The notes: generated by a model from the letters alone, not told the origin. A DNA stretch of 26,703 nt from Chitinophagaceae bacterium (GCA_019454915.1 JACFNM010000008.1:1-26703), one strand, 5' to 3'; counted from the first letter of the stretch, positions 8,481-17,499 are shown. Numbers and translations are program-made.

Positions 8481-8581
8481 GTATCTGAAACTCCAAAAAT
8501 CAGCTAAACATCAGGTCAATAACAGAAATGGTATTTACTGCTATTCCTTTTTGTAATTTCATGCTTTAAATACCCGTTCTG

Positions 8582-9370
8582 TTGATTATTACACTCCTGT
8601 ATATTATTATCGGAATCCTTGTAGTGAGTATCCTCCTTTACTTTATTCAGGAGCGTTTCATTTTTAAGCCCGAAAAGCTACCCACTGACTTTAAATTCAA
8701 ATACGACGCTCCTTTCAGAGAATTGTTTTTTGATCCGGCGCCCGGTGTGCGTATTAATGGCCTCCACTTTTTTGTAAAAGACCCATTAGGACTTATCCTC
8801 TATTTTCACGGAAATACCAGAAGCATTAAAGGTTGGGCCAAGTACGCCAAAGACTTTTACAGGTATCAATATGACGTAGTGCTGGTGGACTATCGCGGAT
8901 TTGGCAAGAGTACGGGCAAACGCAGCGAAAAGAAAATACTTAGTGATATGCAGTATGTGTATAACTGGCTATCTGAAAGATATCCGGAAAATCACATCCT
9001 TGTTTATGGAAGAAGCCTCGGAAGCGGGTTTGCCACAAAAATCGCCTCCGATAACCGGCCCCGCTATCTTATCCTCGATTCTCCCTTCTACAACTTCCAG
9101 AAAGTGGCCGAAAGAATATTACCAATACTGCCCGTTAAGTATATACTCAGATACAGGCTGCGTACCAATAAATGGATCAAACGGGTCAATTGCCACACGT
9201 ATATTATACACGGAACCAAAGACCGGCTAATCCCCATACGACATAGCGTGAAACTACAGCAACTCAACCCCAATAAAATTACCCTGATAAGAATACAGGG
9301 AGGCGGGCATAATAATTTACCTTCCTTCGTTGAGTACCACAATTTTATACGGGATATTTTAAAGTATTAA
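8582..9370 (+). CDS. Membrane-anchored alpha/beta hydrolase (copy 1)
   Basis: This is a serine hydrolase of the BEM46/ABHD13-like type with unknown substrate. An N-terminal hydrophobic helix (residues 2-21) anchors it. HGN (76-78) marks the oxyanion region, GRSLG (143-147) carries the nucleophile Ser145, and Asp214 (GTKDRLIP) and His243 (GGHNN) complete the triad. The length of 262 residues fits the family. The start is TTG: there is no ATG before residue 123 and a later start would remove the anchor. A similar hydrolase starts 21 bp downstream, so the two form an operon of paralogues. Confidence 0.85.
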   Translation: MIITLLYIIIGILVVSILLYFIQERFIFKPEKLPTDFKFKYDAPFRELFFDPAPGVRINGLHFFVKDPLGLILYFHGNTRSIKGWAKYAKDFYRYQYDVVLVDYRGFGKSTGKRSEKKILSDMQYVYNWLSERYPENHILVYGRSLGSGFATKIASDNRPRYLILDSPFYNFQKVAERILPILPVKYILRYRLRTNKWIKRVNCHTYIIHGTKDRLIPIRHSVKLQQLNPNKITLIRIQGGGHNNLPSFVEYHNFIRDILKY

Positions 9371-9391
9371 TATTGCAACCTGATATTAACG

Positions 9392-10234
9392 ATGAAAAAG
9401 AAAACTAAGTGGTTACGCTGGCTAAATATTATACTGGTTGTTTATTTAGCAGGCGCCCTGGTAATTTATTTTTTTCAGGATTATCTGTTGTTTCATCCGC
9501 AACGGATGGCTATGCGTGAAAAATACGAGTTTAAAGAACCTCATAAAGAAGTGAATGTCGCCGTCAACGGAGAAAACAATATAAATATCGTACAATTCAT
9601 GACAAAAGACAGCTTACCCAAAGGTGTCGTTTTGTATTTTCACGGAAACAGAAAAAATATAGGGTGGTACGCAAAGTACGCGAATAATTTTACGGCTAAC
9701 GGCTACGAAGTCTGGATGATTGATTATCCCGGCTTTGGAAAAAGTACCGGAACAATAACGGAGAAAAAGCTCTACGAAGACGCTCTGCAATTGTACATCA
9801 TGGCGAGGTCCTATTACGCGCCGAATCAAATTATCATATACGGAAAGTCTATGGGCACAGGGGTGGCAGCCTGGCTGGCGAGCAAGAAAAGCGCTAAGGC
9901 GCTGATATTGGAAACTCCATATTACAGCATGACTTCCCTCGCACAACATTATTTACCGGTTTACCCCGTCCGGTCTTTATTGAAATACAAACTTCCCACT
10001 CACACCTATATCAGCCTGGTAAACGCTCCTGTCTTTATTTTCCATGGTACAGCCGACAGGGTAATTCCTTACAGCAACGCTCTCCGGCTTTCCGAAGTCC
10101 TGCATGCCAAGGATCAATTTATTACCATTGAAAAAGGCGAGCACAATAATCTGAATGATTTTCGGCAATTTCATCATGCTCTGGACAGTATTTTACAAAA
10201 TTCAAAGAAAGAGCCCCTGCGGGAGAACGGGTAA
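9392..10234 (+). CDS. Membrane-anchored alpha/beta hydrolase (copy 2)
   Basis: This is a paralogue of the preceding gene, with the same plan: a basic N-terminus and one membrane helix (about residues 11-27), HGN at 84-86, nucleophile Ser153 in GKSMG, Asp222 in GTADRVIP and His251 in GEHNN. Both proteins share local phrases such as YAKYA, DYxGFGKSTG and LPVYPVRSLLKYKL versus LPILPVKYILRYRL, so they arose by tandem duplication. The substrate is unknown; family members include lipases, thioesterases and depalmitoylases. ATG start, 21-bp gap from copy 1. It is convergent with the prolyl isomerase gene 33 bp away, with no clear terminator between them. Confidence 0.87.
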   Translation: MKKKTKWLRWLNIILVVYLAGALVIYFFQDYLLFHPQRMAMREKYEFKEPHKEVNVAVNGENNINIVQFMTKDSLPKGVVLYFHGNRKNIGWYAKYANNFTANGYEVWMIDYPGFGKSTGTITEKKLYEDALQLYIMARSYYAPNQIIIYGKSMGTGVAAWLASKKSAKALILETPYYSMTSLAQHYLPVYPVRSLLKYKLPTHTYISLVNAPVFIFHGTADRVIPYSNALRLSEVLHAKDQFITIEKGEHNNLNDFRQFHHALDSILQNSKKEPLRENG

Positions 10235-10267
10235 AAAATCAAAAACGTTTATAACATCAGTTGCAGG

Positions 10268-12217
10268 TCATTCTAAATTAATGAGCGATTGAAATACTTT
10301 TTCATTTATCCTTACCGGGTACTTCTTTTTTAGCGTCTGGAGCCACCTTGCCTCCAGCACCTCCTGATAATCATTAATGACCTGGCCTCTTGCCTCTTCA
10401 AAGGTTTTTTGCTCTGATTGAGGAAAGATATCGATCACATAGATGAAATTAACCGAGCCGTTCAGGCTATTTGTTTCGGGACTGGTTATATACCCCGGAC
10501 GGATATTCTCCTTTTTACCGGGAATCTGTTCGATTTCAAACCTGACAGAGTCCGCCATGATTCTACCTTCACTACTTTCCTCCAGCACTTTCCACCTTCC
10601 GATATAGTTCTCTATATTTTGAATTATTTGCCTGGCGCTATCCTCATTATCTGTGGTAAAATAAATGGCACTAACGCTTGGTCCCCAGGTATATCTGCTC
10701 TTGTGCTTTTCAAAGTATGATTCCAAAGCCTTTTTTTCTCCTGCGGCTTTATTCCATACTTCCTCCTGCATAATCTCAAATAACAAATTCCCTTCGGAAA
10801 ATTCAGTCAACTGACTGCGGAAAGACTCATTGAAATCTTCCAGATGCGCCCTGTAATAAGACCTGGCTGATTCAGCAACAAAACGGGTCATCAATTCTGG
10901 ATAGTCGTGTGTATCCGCGGGTTCCGGCTGCTGCCGGCGTACAAAACTCAACCAGTCGGCCGCCGTTCGGTTTTCTTTGTTGAAGGAAAACAATACGGTA
11001 CGTTCCGAAATTCTCTTATTGGATTGAACCCGACCCGTCACTTTGAAAGTGTCCGTCAATTGCCATAAGAGGTCGTCCTGGTGAAATTGTTTTTTAAATC
11101 CTACGTCATTAATTATATTTTCTGCCAACCGTTCACGGGCCAAAGCAAATCTGCCCCCCTGGCTGATAAAATCCTTATTCTCCAAAACAAACCGAGTGCT
11201 GTCTGTTCCCGCGGGAATATGTGCAATACGCTTTACAATATGGATTCCAAAAGACGTTTCGAATGGCGCCGTTACCTCCCCGTCCTTATGTAATGAAAAT
11301 ACGGTATTTTCAAACGCGGGTTCATATTCACCCACGCCAAAATCAGGTATTACTCCGCCCGTCAACTGCGCATTACGCTCAGAACTATAACGCGCCACCA
11401 GGGACTTAAAGTCGCTCCCGTTCCGGATGGCAAGAAACAGCGAGTCGGCCAGCTTCCGGATGGACTGCTTCTCCCCGTCCGTTATTCCCTGCCTGTACGC
11501 GAGTAATATTTGTGCAGCGCTCATCTTCCCTTTAGCAGGTCTCGCTTCCACCCGCTTCAAAATATGATAACCGGCCTTACTTTTTATGGGCGCAGAAATA
11601 CCCCCATCGGGCAGAGCGTACGCCACGGTCTCCAGTTCGTAGGGCAGCGTAAAAACAGTTATGAAACCAATATCCCCATGATTATCCTTCACAAAAGGAT
11701 CTGCTGAATACCTTCCAGCTATGGAAGAAAATTCGGCTCCGTTTCGCAATTCCCGGTATGCCTGCTGTGCCTTTTCAAAGGCCGCCAGCGTGTCCGCGCT
11801 ATTCATTCCCTGGGGAGATTGCGTTGCCAACGGATCAAAAGGAACAAACAGATGGAATATCCGGATATCCAGTTTACTGCGTTCGAATGCTTCCGATAAC
11901 AAGCGTCTTACTATATTACTGTCGGCCAAAAAAGAAGGCTCTATTTGTTGCCGGAAATTAAAGAGTTCCGCCTTTTGCCCCGGTAAGGTATCCAACCGCC
12001 GGTCTTTGGCGGCCTGCACCTTTAGTTTAAAAGCAATATAAAGTTGGAGGTAGTCGCGTAATGACTGACTATCCTGTTGCCGGCTCAAATTATTTTTATT
12101 ATAGGCTTTCAAAAACTCCTCTTTACCCACCTGGTGTTTCCCATAAGTAAAGAGCGTTTGCGCCGACAGATAATCAAAAAGCGGGATCAGTACGATAATG
12201 AGTAACAATTTTTTCAT
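10268..12217 (-). CDS. Periplasmic peptidyl-prolyl isomerase with two parvulin domains
   Basis: This is a SurA/PpiD-like folding factor for exported and outer-membrane proteins. An N-terminal signal peptide (to about residue 19, LSAQ) directs it to the periplasm. Two PpiC/parvulin units follow, at about residues 115-225 (ending GGISAPIKSKAGYHILKRV) and about 230-335 (ending FETSFGIHIVKRI), then a long C-terminal half of about 310 residues that I read as chaperone-like helical sequence. The full length of 649 residues fits the long Bacteroidota two-domain isomerases. ATG start. It stands alone, with a 255-bp divergent gap to rny. Confidence 0.88.
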   Translation of the reverse strand: MKKLLLIIVLIPLFDYLSAQTLFTYGKHQVGKEEFLKAYNKNNLSRQQDSQSLRDYLQLYIAFKLKVQAAKDRRLDTLPGQKAELFNFRQQIEPSFLADSNIVRRLLSEAFERSKLDIRIFHLFVPFDPLATQSPQGMNSADTLAAFEKAQQAYRELRNGAEFSSIAGRYSADPFVKDNHGDIGFITVFTLPYELETVAYALPDGGISAPIKSKAGYHILKRVEARPAKGKMSAAQILLAYRQGITDGEKQSIRKLADSLFLAIRNGSDFKSLVARYSSERNAQLTGGVIPDFGVGEYEPAFENTVFSLHKDGEVTAPFETSFGIHIVKRIAHIPAGTDSTRFVLENKDFISQGGRFALARERLAENIINDVGFKKQFHQDDLLWQLTDTFKVTGRVQSNKRISERTVLFSFNKENRTAADWLSFVRRQQPEPADTHDYPELMTRFVAESARSYYRAHLEDFNESFRSQLTEFSEGNLLFEIMQEEVWNKAAGEKKALESYFEKHKSRYTWGPSVSAIYFTTDNEDSARQIIQNIENYIGRWKVLEESSEGRIMADSVRFEIEQIPGKKENIRPGYITSPETNSLNGSVNFIYVIDIFPQSEQKTFEEARGQVINDYQEVLEARWLQTLKKKYPVRINEKVFQSLINLE

Positions 12218-12276
12218 CAGGATATAATCTTTACGCTCAAAAAAATAAAACGTCTGTCTCCTTTATTCTATTGAGT

Positions 12277-12299
12277 TCGTTAGCGTTATTCCCTAACGA
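12277..12299. repeat. Inverted repeat in the isomerase-rny intergenic region
   Basis: TCGTTAG (12277-12283) and CTAACGA (12293-12299) are perfect 7-bp arms with a 9-nt loop. On the plus strand a T-rich run follows. It lies between two divergent genes, so it may be an operator or leader structure; its function is unknown. Confidence 0.35.
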
Positions 12300-12472
12300 G
12301 TTTTCTCTTTTTAACAAAGGAATCGAAAAAAGTGTTTCCGCTCCTCCAAAAGTTCCCCGAAATTCCCATATTAGAAAATAATGTTGTTTCGTATCTTCGT
12401 CCATTACAACTTACTATGACTGTATGACCATAGGAAGGCAAAATATAATAAAACTATTTAAACTAAGCATTC

Positions 12473-14038
12473 ATGGAGCCAACTATTCTGTATATAATAA
12501 TTGCTATTATAAGTCTGATTGCAGGTGTGGTAGCGGGTAAGTTTATCTTCGCTGCCAATACGAAACGAATAATACAAGATGCTGAGAGTCAGGCGAATAA
12601 AATTGTTAATGACGCCAATACTGCCGCTGAAAACCTGAAGAAAGAAAAGTTGCTGGAAGCAAAGGAGAAATTTGTTCAGTTAAAGGCGGAGCACGACAAG
12701 GAACTGTTTGAAAAAAATAAGAAGATTAATGATGCTGAAGGCAGAATACGCCAGAAGGAACAGTCACTCAATCAGAAGATTGATAATCTGGATAAGCAGG
12801 CAAAAGAAAACGAGGCGATCAAAGAGAACCTGAATCGTCAGATAGAGGTGGTCGGACAGAAGCGGAACGAATTAGAAAAGCATCAGGAAGAGCATATACG
12901 CCGCTTAGAAAAGATTTCCACACTCTCCGCAGAAGAAGCAAAAGCTCAGTTGCTCGAAACATTAAAACAGGAAGCTCAAACCAGCGCCTTAGCCTTGCAA
13001 CAGGAAATCATAGAGGAAGCGAAGCTGAAAGCCAATAAGGAGGCCCGTAAGTTGGTGATTCAGAGCATTCAACGTACCGCAGCCGAACAGACGATCGAAA
13101 ATACGGTGACTGTATTTAATCTTGAAACCGATGAAATCAAAGGGCAGATTATCGGTCGGGAGGGAAGAAATATCCGGGCTATAGAAGCGGCAACGGGTGT
13201 AGACCTGATTGTGGACGACACGCCCGAAGCGATTGTTTTATCCTGTTTTGATCCGTTAAGAAGAGAAATCGCGAGGCTGGCCTTGCAGCGGTTGGTTACC
13301 GACGGACGAATCCATCCTGCCCGGATTGAGGAGGTTGTTGAAAAAACCAGGAAACAATTAGAAGAGCAGGTACTGGAAATAGGAGAGAGAACAGTGATTG
13401 AGCTGGGTATTCACGGGCTTCATAAAGAACTGGTAAGAATAGTAGGCAAAATGCGCTTCCGCTCGTCATACGGGCAAAATCTGCTCATGCACAGTCGTGA
13501 AGTAGCGAACTTATGTAGTATCATGGCTTCGGAATTAGGACTGAATCCCAAACTCGCCAAACGTGCCGGGCTGCTGCATGATATAGGCAAGGTGCCGGAT
13601 GAAGAAACCGAATTAAGCCATGCTTTACTGGGAGCCAAACTGGCCGAAAAATACGGAGAAAATCCGGCGGTAGTGAACGCCATCGGCGCACATCACGATG
13701 AAATTGAAATGAAGTACGTCATATCTCCGGTCGTACAGGCCTGCGATGCCATCAGCGGGGCGCGTCCGGGAGCCCGCAGGGAGATTATGCAACAGTATCT
13801 TCAACGGATTCGTGACCTCGAAAATCTCGCTCTGACTTATTCCGGGGTGGAAAAAGCCTATGCCATACAAGCTGGCAGGGAATTGAGGGTCATTGCGGAA
13901 GCTGACAAATTATCTGATGCAGAAAGTGAAAAACTCAGTTTTGAAATTGCCCAGAAAATACAGGCAGAAATGATTTACCCCGGACAAATCAAAGTAACCG
14001 TAATCCGGGAGAAAAGAGCCGTCAACGTAGCGCGATAG
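12473..14038 (+). CDS. rny: Ribonuclease Y
   Basis: RNase Y is a membrane-anchored endoribonuclease that initiates mRNA turnover. The 521-residue protein has the full family order: an N-terminal transmembrane helix (about residues 5-26), a long charged coiled coil (about 30-210), a KH RNA-binding domain with the GxxG loop in [12 protein letters not shown] (about 228-239), and an HD phosphohydrolase domain with the first His near 340 (HSREV) and the HD pair near 367 (LLHDIGKV). Length and motifs are complete. ATG start, leader of uncertain length; the nearest promoter-like sequence, TATCTTCG at 12392-12399, misses the consensus by one base. It is followed by rplS, which has its own promoter. 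Confidence 0.96.
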   Translation: MEPTILYIIIAIISLIAGVVAGKFIFAANTKRIIQDAESQANKIVNDANTAAENLKKEKLLEAKEKFVQLKAEHDKELFEKNKKINDAEGRIRQKEQSLNQKIDNLDKQAKENEAIKENLNRQIEVVGQKRNELEKHQEEHIRRLEKISTLSAEEAKAQLLETLKQEAQTSALALQQEIIEEAKLKANKEARKLVIQSIQRTAAEQTIENTVTVFNLETDEIKGQIIGREGRNIRAIEAATGVDLIVDDTPEAIVLSCFDPLRREIARLALQRLVTDGRIHPARIEEVVEKTRKQLEEQVLEIGERTVIELGIHGLHKELVRIVGKMRFRSSYGQNLLMHSREVANLCSIMASELGLNPKLAKRAGLLHDIGKVPDEETELSHALLGAKLAEKYGENPAVVNAIGAHHDEIEMKYVISPVVQACDAISGARPGARREIMQQYLQRIRDLENLALTYSGVEKAYAIQAGRELRVIAEADKLSDAESEKLSFEIAQKIQAEMIYPGQIKVTVIREKRAVNVAR

Positions 14039-14076
14039 CGCCCGTCTGCGTGAAATTGCATCGCTTCATAATTTGA

Positions 14077-14108
14077 TTTGGTTTTTTAGGTATCAGTCAA
14101 TACCTTTG
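14077..14108 (+). promoter_or_regulatory. rplS promoter, Bacteroidota sigma-A type
   Basis: TTTG (14077-14080) is followed after exactly 20 bp by TACCTTTG (14101-14108), a full match to the Bacteroidota consensus. The -7 element ends 21 bp before the rplS ATG at 14130. An in-frame upstream ATG at 14073 overlaps the promoter, which argues against it being the start. Confidence 0.8.
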
Positions 14109-14129
14109 CGTCCCTTAAAATTTGTAGTC

Positions 14130-14486
14130 ATGAGCACAGCAGTACAATATATTCATGAACAACTGACCGCACCGAAGTCCTTCCCCAAGTTCAAAGCCGG
14201 TGATAACGTCACGGTGAACTATAAAGTGGTGGAAGGTAATAAAACCCGTATACAGGGCTTTAAAGGAGATGTTATCAAACGTCAGGGATCGGGGCACACC
14301 GCAACTTTTACCGTTCGTAAAATTTCAGACGGGATTGGCGTAGAGAGGACTTTTCCGGTGTTCTCTCCCAATATTGACGCTATCATCCTGAACAAGGTGG
14401 GTAAAGTTCGGAGAGCAAAATTGTACTTCCTGCGGAGCCGGAGCGGTAAGAGCGCCAGAATTAAGGAAAAGAGAGTAAGCTTATAG
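14130..14486 (+). CDS. rplS: 50S ribosomal protein L19
   Basis: L19 sits at the 30S-50S interface of the ribosome. From ATG 14130 the protein is 118 residues, the usual L19 length, with the conserved [20 protein letters not shown] near the start, [16 protein letters not shown], and the diagnostic middle [17 protein letters not shown], ending in [20 protein letters not shown]. An alternative in-frame ATG 57 bp upstream would add 19 hydrophobic and basic residues foreign to L19, and lies within the promoter. The gene is alone between its own promoter and a strong hairpin; it is not next to trmD or rpsP here. Confidence 0.97.
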   Translation: MSTAVQYIHEQLTAPKSFPKFKAGDNVTVNYKVVEGNKTRIQGFKGDVIKRQGSGHTATFTVRKISDGIGVERTFPVFSPNIDAIILNKVGKVRRAKLYFLRSRSGKSARIKEKRVSL

Positions 14487-14501
14487 TTGGTAATTAACAT
14501 A

Positions 14502-14545
14502 TTTCATTACGAACGGGAACCCAAGGGTTCCCGTTCGTAATGAAA
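14502..14545 (+). terminator. Perfect 21-bp hairpin after rplS
   Basis: Arms at 14502-14522 and 14525-14545 are perfectly complementary over 21 bp with only AA between them; the core is GGGAACCC/GGGTTCCC. It begins 16 nt after the rplS stop and is followed by a G/A-rich stretch without a T run. I take it as an intrinsic terminator or 3'-end stabiliser of rplS mRNA; with the plus-strand T run absent, strict Rho-independent termination is uncertain. Confidence 0.6.
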
Positions 14546-14576
14546 GGACGGACTGCGTCTAAAGAGATTATTATAA

Positions 14577-14609
14577 TTTGCTCAGCAATCAATTAATATA
14601 GTAACTTTG
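14577..14609 (+). promoter_or_regulatory. tatA promoter, Bacteroidota sigma-A type
   Basis: TTTG (14577-14580) is followed after 21 bp by TAACTTTG (14602-14609), matching the consensus; the tatA ATG lies 27 bp further on. Confidence 0.75.
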
Positions 14610-14635
14610 TATACTCAACTTTAAAAATTACTACG

Positions 14636-14869
14636 ATGCTTTTAATGAACTACAACTCCCTCTTGATATCTATGCCGGGTGGTACTGAGTGGATTTTGAT
14701 TATACTCGCAATTCTGATTCTTTTTGGAGGACGTAAAATACCGGAATTCATGCGCGGACTGGGTCGGGGAATTCGTGAATTTAACGATGCCAAAACCAAC
14801 GTGAAAAAAGAGATTGAAGAAGGCATGTCAGAAAAGGACAACGTCAAAACGAGCAGTTCCAACAATTAA
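14636..14869 (+). CDS. tatA: Sec-independent protein translocase subunit TatA
   Basis: TatA forms the protein-conducting part of the twin-arginine translocon at the inner membrane. The 77-residue protein has a short N-terminus, one membrane helix (ILIILAILILF), the hinge FGGRKIPE, then an amphipathic helix (MRGLGRGIREFNDAK) and a charged acidic tail, the usual TatA/E plan and length. Two ATGs (14636 and 14645) are possible; both leave the helix intact. No tatC is adjacent. The Tat-leader oxidoreductase at 920-2368 is a plausible client. It has its own promoter and terminator. Confidence 0.93.
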   Translation: MLLMNYNSLLISMPGGTEWILIILAILILFGGRKIPEFMRGLGRGIREFNDAKTNVKKEIEEGMSEKDNVKTSSSNN

Positions 14870-14903
14870 GCGTATAGAACCGCTCTAATTATCTATATAC
14901 TAT

Positions 14904-14946
14904 ACCGCTATGGGCATAATTAACATGACCATAGCGGTTCTTTTTG
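14904..14946 (+). terminator. Rho-independent terminator after tatA
   Basis: ACCGCTATGG (14904-14913) pairs perfectly with CCATAGCGGT (14929-14938) around a 15-nt loop and is followed by TCTTTTTG. An additional 5' arm, AGAACCGCT (14876-14884), can pair instead with AGCGGTTCT (14933-14941), so two exclusive hairpins share one 3' arm. Confidence 0.75.
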
Positions 14947-15060
14947 TCGTGTTCTATTCCACTGGTTACCAGTCGCTTTACGACAAACGGCGTGAGAATT
15001 ACGATAAACGCCACTTATCCAGCTAAGTCCGTTCATTAGCGAAAACGACCTTCATTTTAT

Positions 15061-15103
15061 CAGGTCTGCACCCGTTTGCCGTTTATAATAGCAAACGCAC
15101 CTG
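15061..15103 (+). promoter_or_regulatory. Leader hairpin just before the small secreted protein gene
   Basis: CGTTTGC (15073-15079) pairs with GCAAACG (15091-15097) around an 11-nt loop, and an outer CAGGT (15061-15065) pairs with ACCTG (15099-15103). The structure ends 2 nt before the ATG at 15106, so it could hide the ribosome entry site or be an operator. No experimental parallel is known to me. Confidence 0.4.
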
Positions 15104-15105
15104 TT

Positions 15106-15570
15106 ATGAAAACTCTAATCACTCTTTTAATACTGGTAATTTCAGCCGGTACAATAAATGGTCAGGCTTATCAATATAATTTCACATCCGGTCAGCACCA
15201 GGAAGTGAAATATGACTCCACCAATAAGATTTATTTTGTTGAACGTGAGATTAATCATACGGCCAATATCAGTATAGAAGGAAACATCATCACCTTTGTA
15301 GATGAAAACAATGCCAGTACCTGCGTATTTATTAACGACCTGAACTTGGAGTCCCTCAGCAATAAAGAAAGCTTCTCGATGAAAGGAAGGGATGTTCACA
15401 GCGGAAAGAAAGTAACGCTTAATTTCTGGTTTATCGGTGATGTGCTGGACGAAGTGAGTTATGCTAACGAAGCCATGGACCACAATATCGCCTATAAGGA
15501 CCTTTCAGAAATTCATGAATCTTCAGCTCAAACCCTTTCAGCTCATTTCAACCTCAAGCAAAGCGAATAG
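15106..15570 (+). CDS. Small secreted protein of unknown function
   Basis: From ATG 15106 this is a 154-residue protein with a signal peptide (MKTLITLLILVISAGTINGQ, cleavage probably after residue 20) and a mature part of about 134 residues rich in beta-like stretches. I recognise no family. An ATG 30 bp further upstream (15076) is in frame, but starting there would bury the signal peptide behind ten extra residues and lies inside the leader hairpin. The gene is isolated: a structured leader before it and a strong terminator after it. Confidence 0.75.
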   Translation: MKTLITLLILVISAGTINGQAYQYNFTSGQHQEVKYDSTNKIYFVEREINHTANISIEGNIITFVDENNASTCVFINDLNLESLSNKESFSMKGRDVHSGKKVTLNFWFIGDVLDEVSYANEAMDHNIAYKDLSEIHESSAQTLSAHFNLKQSE

Positions 15571-15614
15571 CTTGTCCGAAATATTTTGACTTGTACCCTT
15601 TAGTTTCAATCCCG

Positions 15615-15642
15615 AAAGCATCTGTAAATCAGATGCTTTTTT
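15615..15642 (+). terminator. Rho-independent terminator after the small secreted protein gene
   Basis: AAAGCATCTG (15615-15624) pairs perfectly with CAGATGCTTT (15630-15639) around TAAAT, and a T run to 15641 follows. It may also serve the convergent ABC transporter gene, though the minus-strand T run is shorter. Confidence 0.85.
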
Positions 15643-15717
15643 CTTGACAAGAATCAAAACAATTTCAAGCCTGCGGAGAAACAACTTGAAATGGTGATGA
15701 AAGTATACCCGCTTTCG

Positions 15718-17499
15718 CTACCTGACTACCCGCTTAGCAAATTGCATTTCATACAATTTTGCATAAAACCCATCCAATTCCAGCAATTCCGCGTGCGTCC
15801 CCATTTCCTTTATCTCACCCTTATCCAGCACAATAATCTTATCCGCTTTCCGGATAGTGGATAAACGATGCGCAATCACAATAGAAGTACGTCCTTTGAT
15901 TAAGGTATCAATGGCATGCTGAATCAATTGTTCACTCTCCGTATCTACGGAGGAAGTCGCTTCGTCTAAAATAAGTATAGAGGGATTATACAATAAAGTC
16001 CGGATAAACGATAACAACTGGCGTTGACCGAGCGACAACGTACTCCCTCTTTCCATCACGTTATAATCATAACCACCGGGTAGTTGCAAAATAAATTCAT
16101 GCATCCCAATCAGCCTGGCTGCCTGTATCACTTCTTCCCTGCTAATCTTCTCATTTCTGAGGGTGACATTATCGTGGATCGATCCGGAAAAAAGAAAAAC
16201 ATCCTGCAAAACCACGCCGATTTTAGTGCGCAATGCGTCCAGCCTGAATTGATCTATGTTTACATCATCAATGCATATTTCCCCTTTTTGTATCTGGTAC
16301 AACCGGTTGATGAGGCTGATGATAGAAGTTTTTCCGCTACCGGTATGCCCAACGATGGCGAGGGTCTCACCAGGTTGTATACAAAACGAGATATCTTTTA
16401 ACACATAAGTTCCCAAATTATAGGCAAACCATACGGATCTAAACTCCACCTTTCCCATGATGCCCGCGGGCGAATAATCACCATCGCGAACGATAAAATC
16501 AGGATTGTCCAGGAGCCTGAAAATCCTTTCACTCGCTACCATCCCCATCTGGAGTACGTTGAACTTATCGGCAATCATCCTGATTGGACGAAACAATAGA
16601 TTTAAGTAGAGGATAAAGGCGATCATGATGCCGAGTGTGGCTTCTCCCTGCAGAGCATCTTTGGCGCTCCACCAAATCATCAATCCCATTGATACCGCCA
16701 TAATGATTTCCACAAACGGAAAGAATACAGAATAAGCAAATATGGCTCTGATATTGGCATTTCTATGCTCCCGGTTAATCTTCCTGAACTTCGCAAACTC
16801 CCTGTCCTCTGCCGCAAATGCCTGCACAACGGACATCCCCGTAATATGTTCCTGCACAAAGGCGTTGAGTTGGGCCACGGCATTTCTTACCCTTTGAAAA
16901 GACACATTCACACTTTCTTTAAACCACCAGGTAACCAAAAGTAACACGGGCAACACGGTCATGCAGACTAACGTAAGTTTCCAATCGGTGAAAAACATCA
17001 CTCCTAAAATAGCGACGATAGAAAGCAGGTCTGCAATAATCGAAATCAACCCTTCGGCGAAAATATCATTTACGGCTTCTATATCATTAATCGTTCGGGT
17101 GGTCAGCGTCCCGATAGGCGTCTTATCAAACTGAGACAGATTTAAGTGTATTACTTTTTTAAACACGGTGATCCGAAGGTCCTTCACCACCGTTTGACCC
17201 AGCCAGGCCGTTAAGAAAGAAAATGAGAAACGCAATGCTGTCTCCGCCAATAACAGCCCTATCTGAATTACCGTTATCAGAATAACGAGATTAGCCAAAT
17301 TATTACGGATATATTTATCAACCGTTACCTGTATCAACCACGGGCGCACCGGAGCCACTACTGCCAGCACAATGGCCAGTATGATGGAAAGAATGAATTG
17401 TTTTTTATATGGTGCGGCATAGGAAAATACCCGTTTCAGTAACCCGAAATCAAATATTTTACCTGTCGAAAATAAAGATGCCATATTAATACTATGCAA
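15718..17499 (-). CDS. ABC exporter half-transporter, MsbA/MdlB-like
   Basis: This is a fused permease and ATPase that presumably homodimerises in the inner membrane to export lipids or hydrophobic compounds; the substrate is not predictable. Six membrane helices span about residues 33-310. The nucleotide-binding domain has Walker A GHTGSGKTS (384-392), Q-loop Gln432, signature LSLGQ (488-492, Leu in place of the first Gly of LSGGQ, a common variant in exporters), Walker B ILILDE (508-513) and switch His544. The length of 593 residues is typical. ATG 17499 or the ATG five codons later could be used. It lies 33 bp after the original end of batA and could be co-transcribed with the bat cluster. 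Confidence 0.92.
   Translation of the reverse strand: MHSINMASLFSTGKIFDFGLLKRVFSYAAPYKKQFILSIILAIVLAVVAPVRPWLIQVTVDKYIRNNLANLVILITVIQIGLLLAETALRFSFSFLTAWLGQTVVKDLRITVFKKVIHLNLSQFDKTPIGTLTTRTINDIEAVNDIFAEGLISIIADLLSIVAILGVMFFTDWKLTLVCMTVLPVLLLVTWWFKESVNVSFQRVRNAVAQLNAFVQEHITGMSVVQAFAAEDREFAKFRKINREHRNANIRAIFAYSVFFPFVEIIMAVSMGLMIWWSAKDALQGEATLGIMIAFILYLNLLFRPIRMIADKFNVLQMGMVASERIFRLLDNPDFIVRDGDYSPAGIMGKVEFRSVWFAYNLGTYVLKDISFCIQPGETLAIVGHTGSGKTSIISLINRLYQIQKGEICIDDVNIDQFRLDALRTKIGVVLQDVFLFSGSIHDNVTLRNEKISREEVIQAARLIGMHEFILQLPGGYDYNVMERGSTLSLGQRQLLSFIRTLLYNPSILILDEATSSVDTESEQLIQHAIDTLIKGRTSIVIAHRLSTIRKADKIIVLDKGEIKEMGTHAELLELDGFYAKLYEMQFAKRVVR

Noticed and set aside
10235..10267. Terminator between the hydrolase pair and the prolyl isomerase gene
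   Set aside because: The short convergent gap has no inverted repeat of useful length.
14073..14129. A 19-residue N-terminal extension of L19
   Set aside because: The upstream ATG falls inside the rplS promoter and the extra residues do not belong to the family.
15076..15105. A ten-residue extension of the small secreted protein
   Set aside because: It lies in the leader hairpin and would place extra residues before a standard signal peptide.
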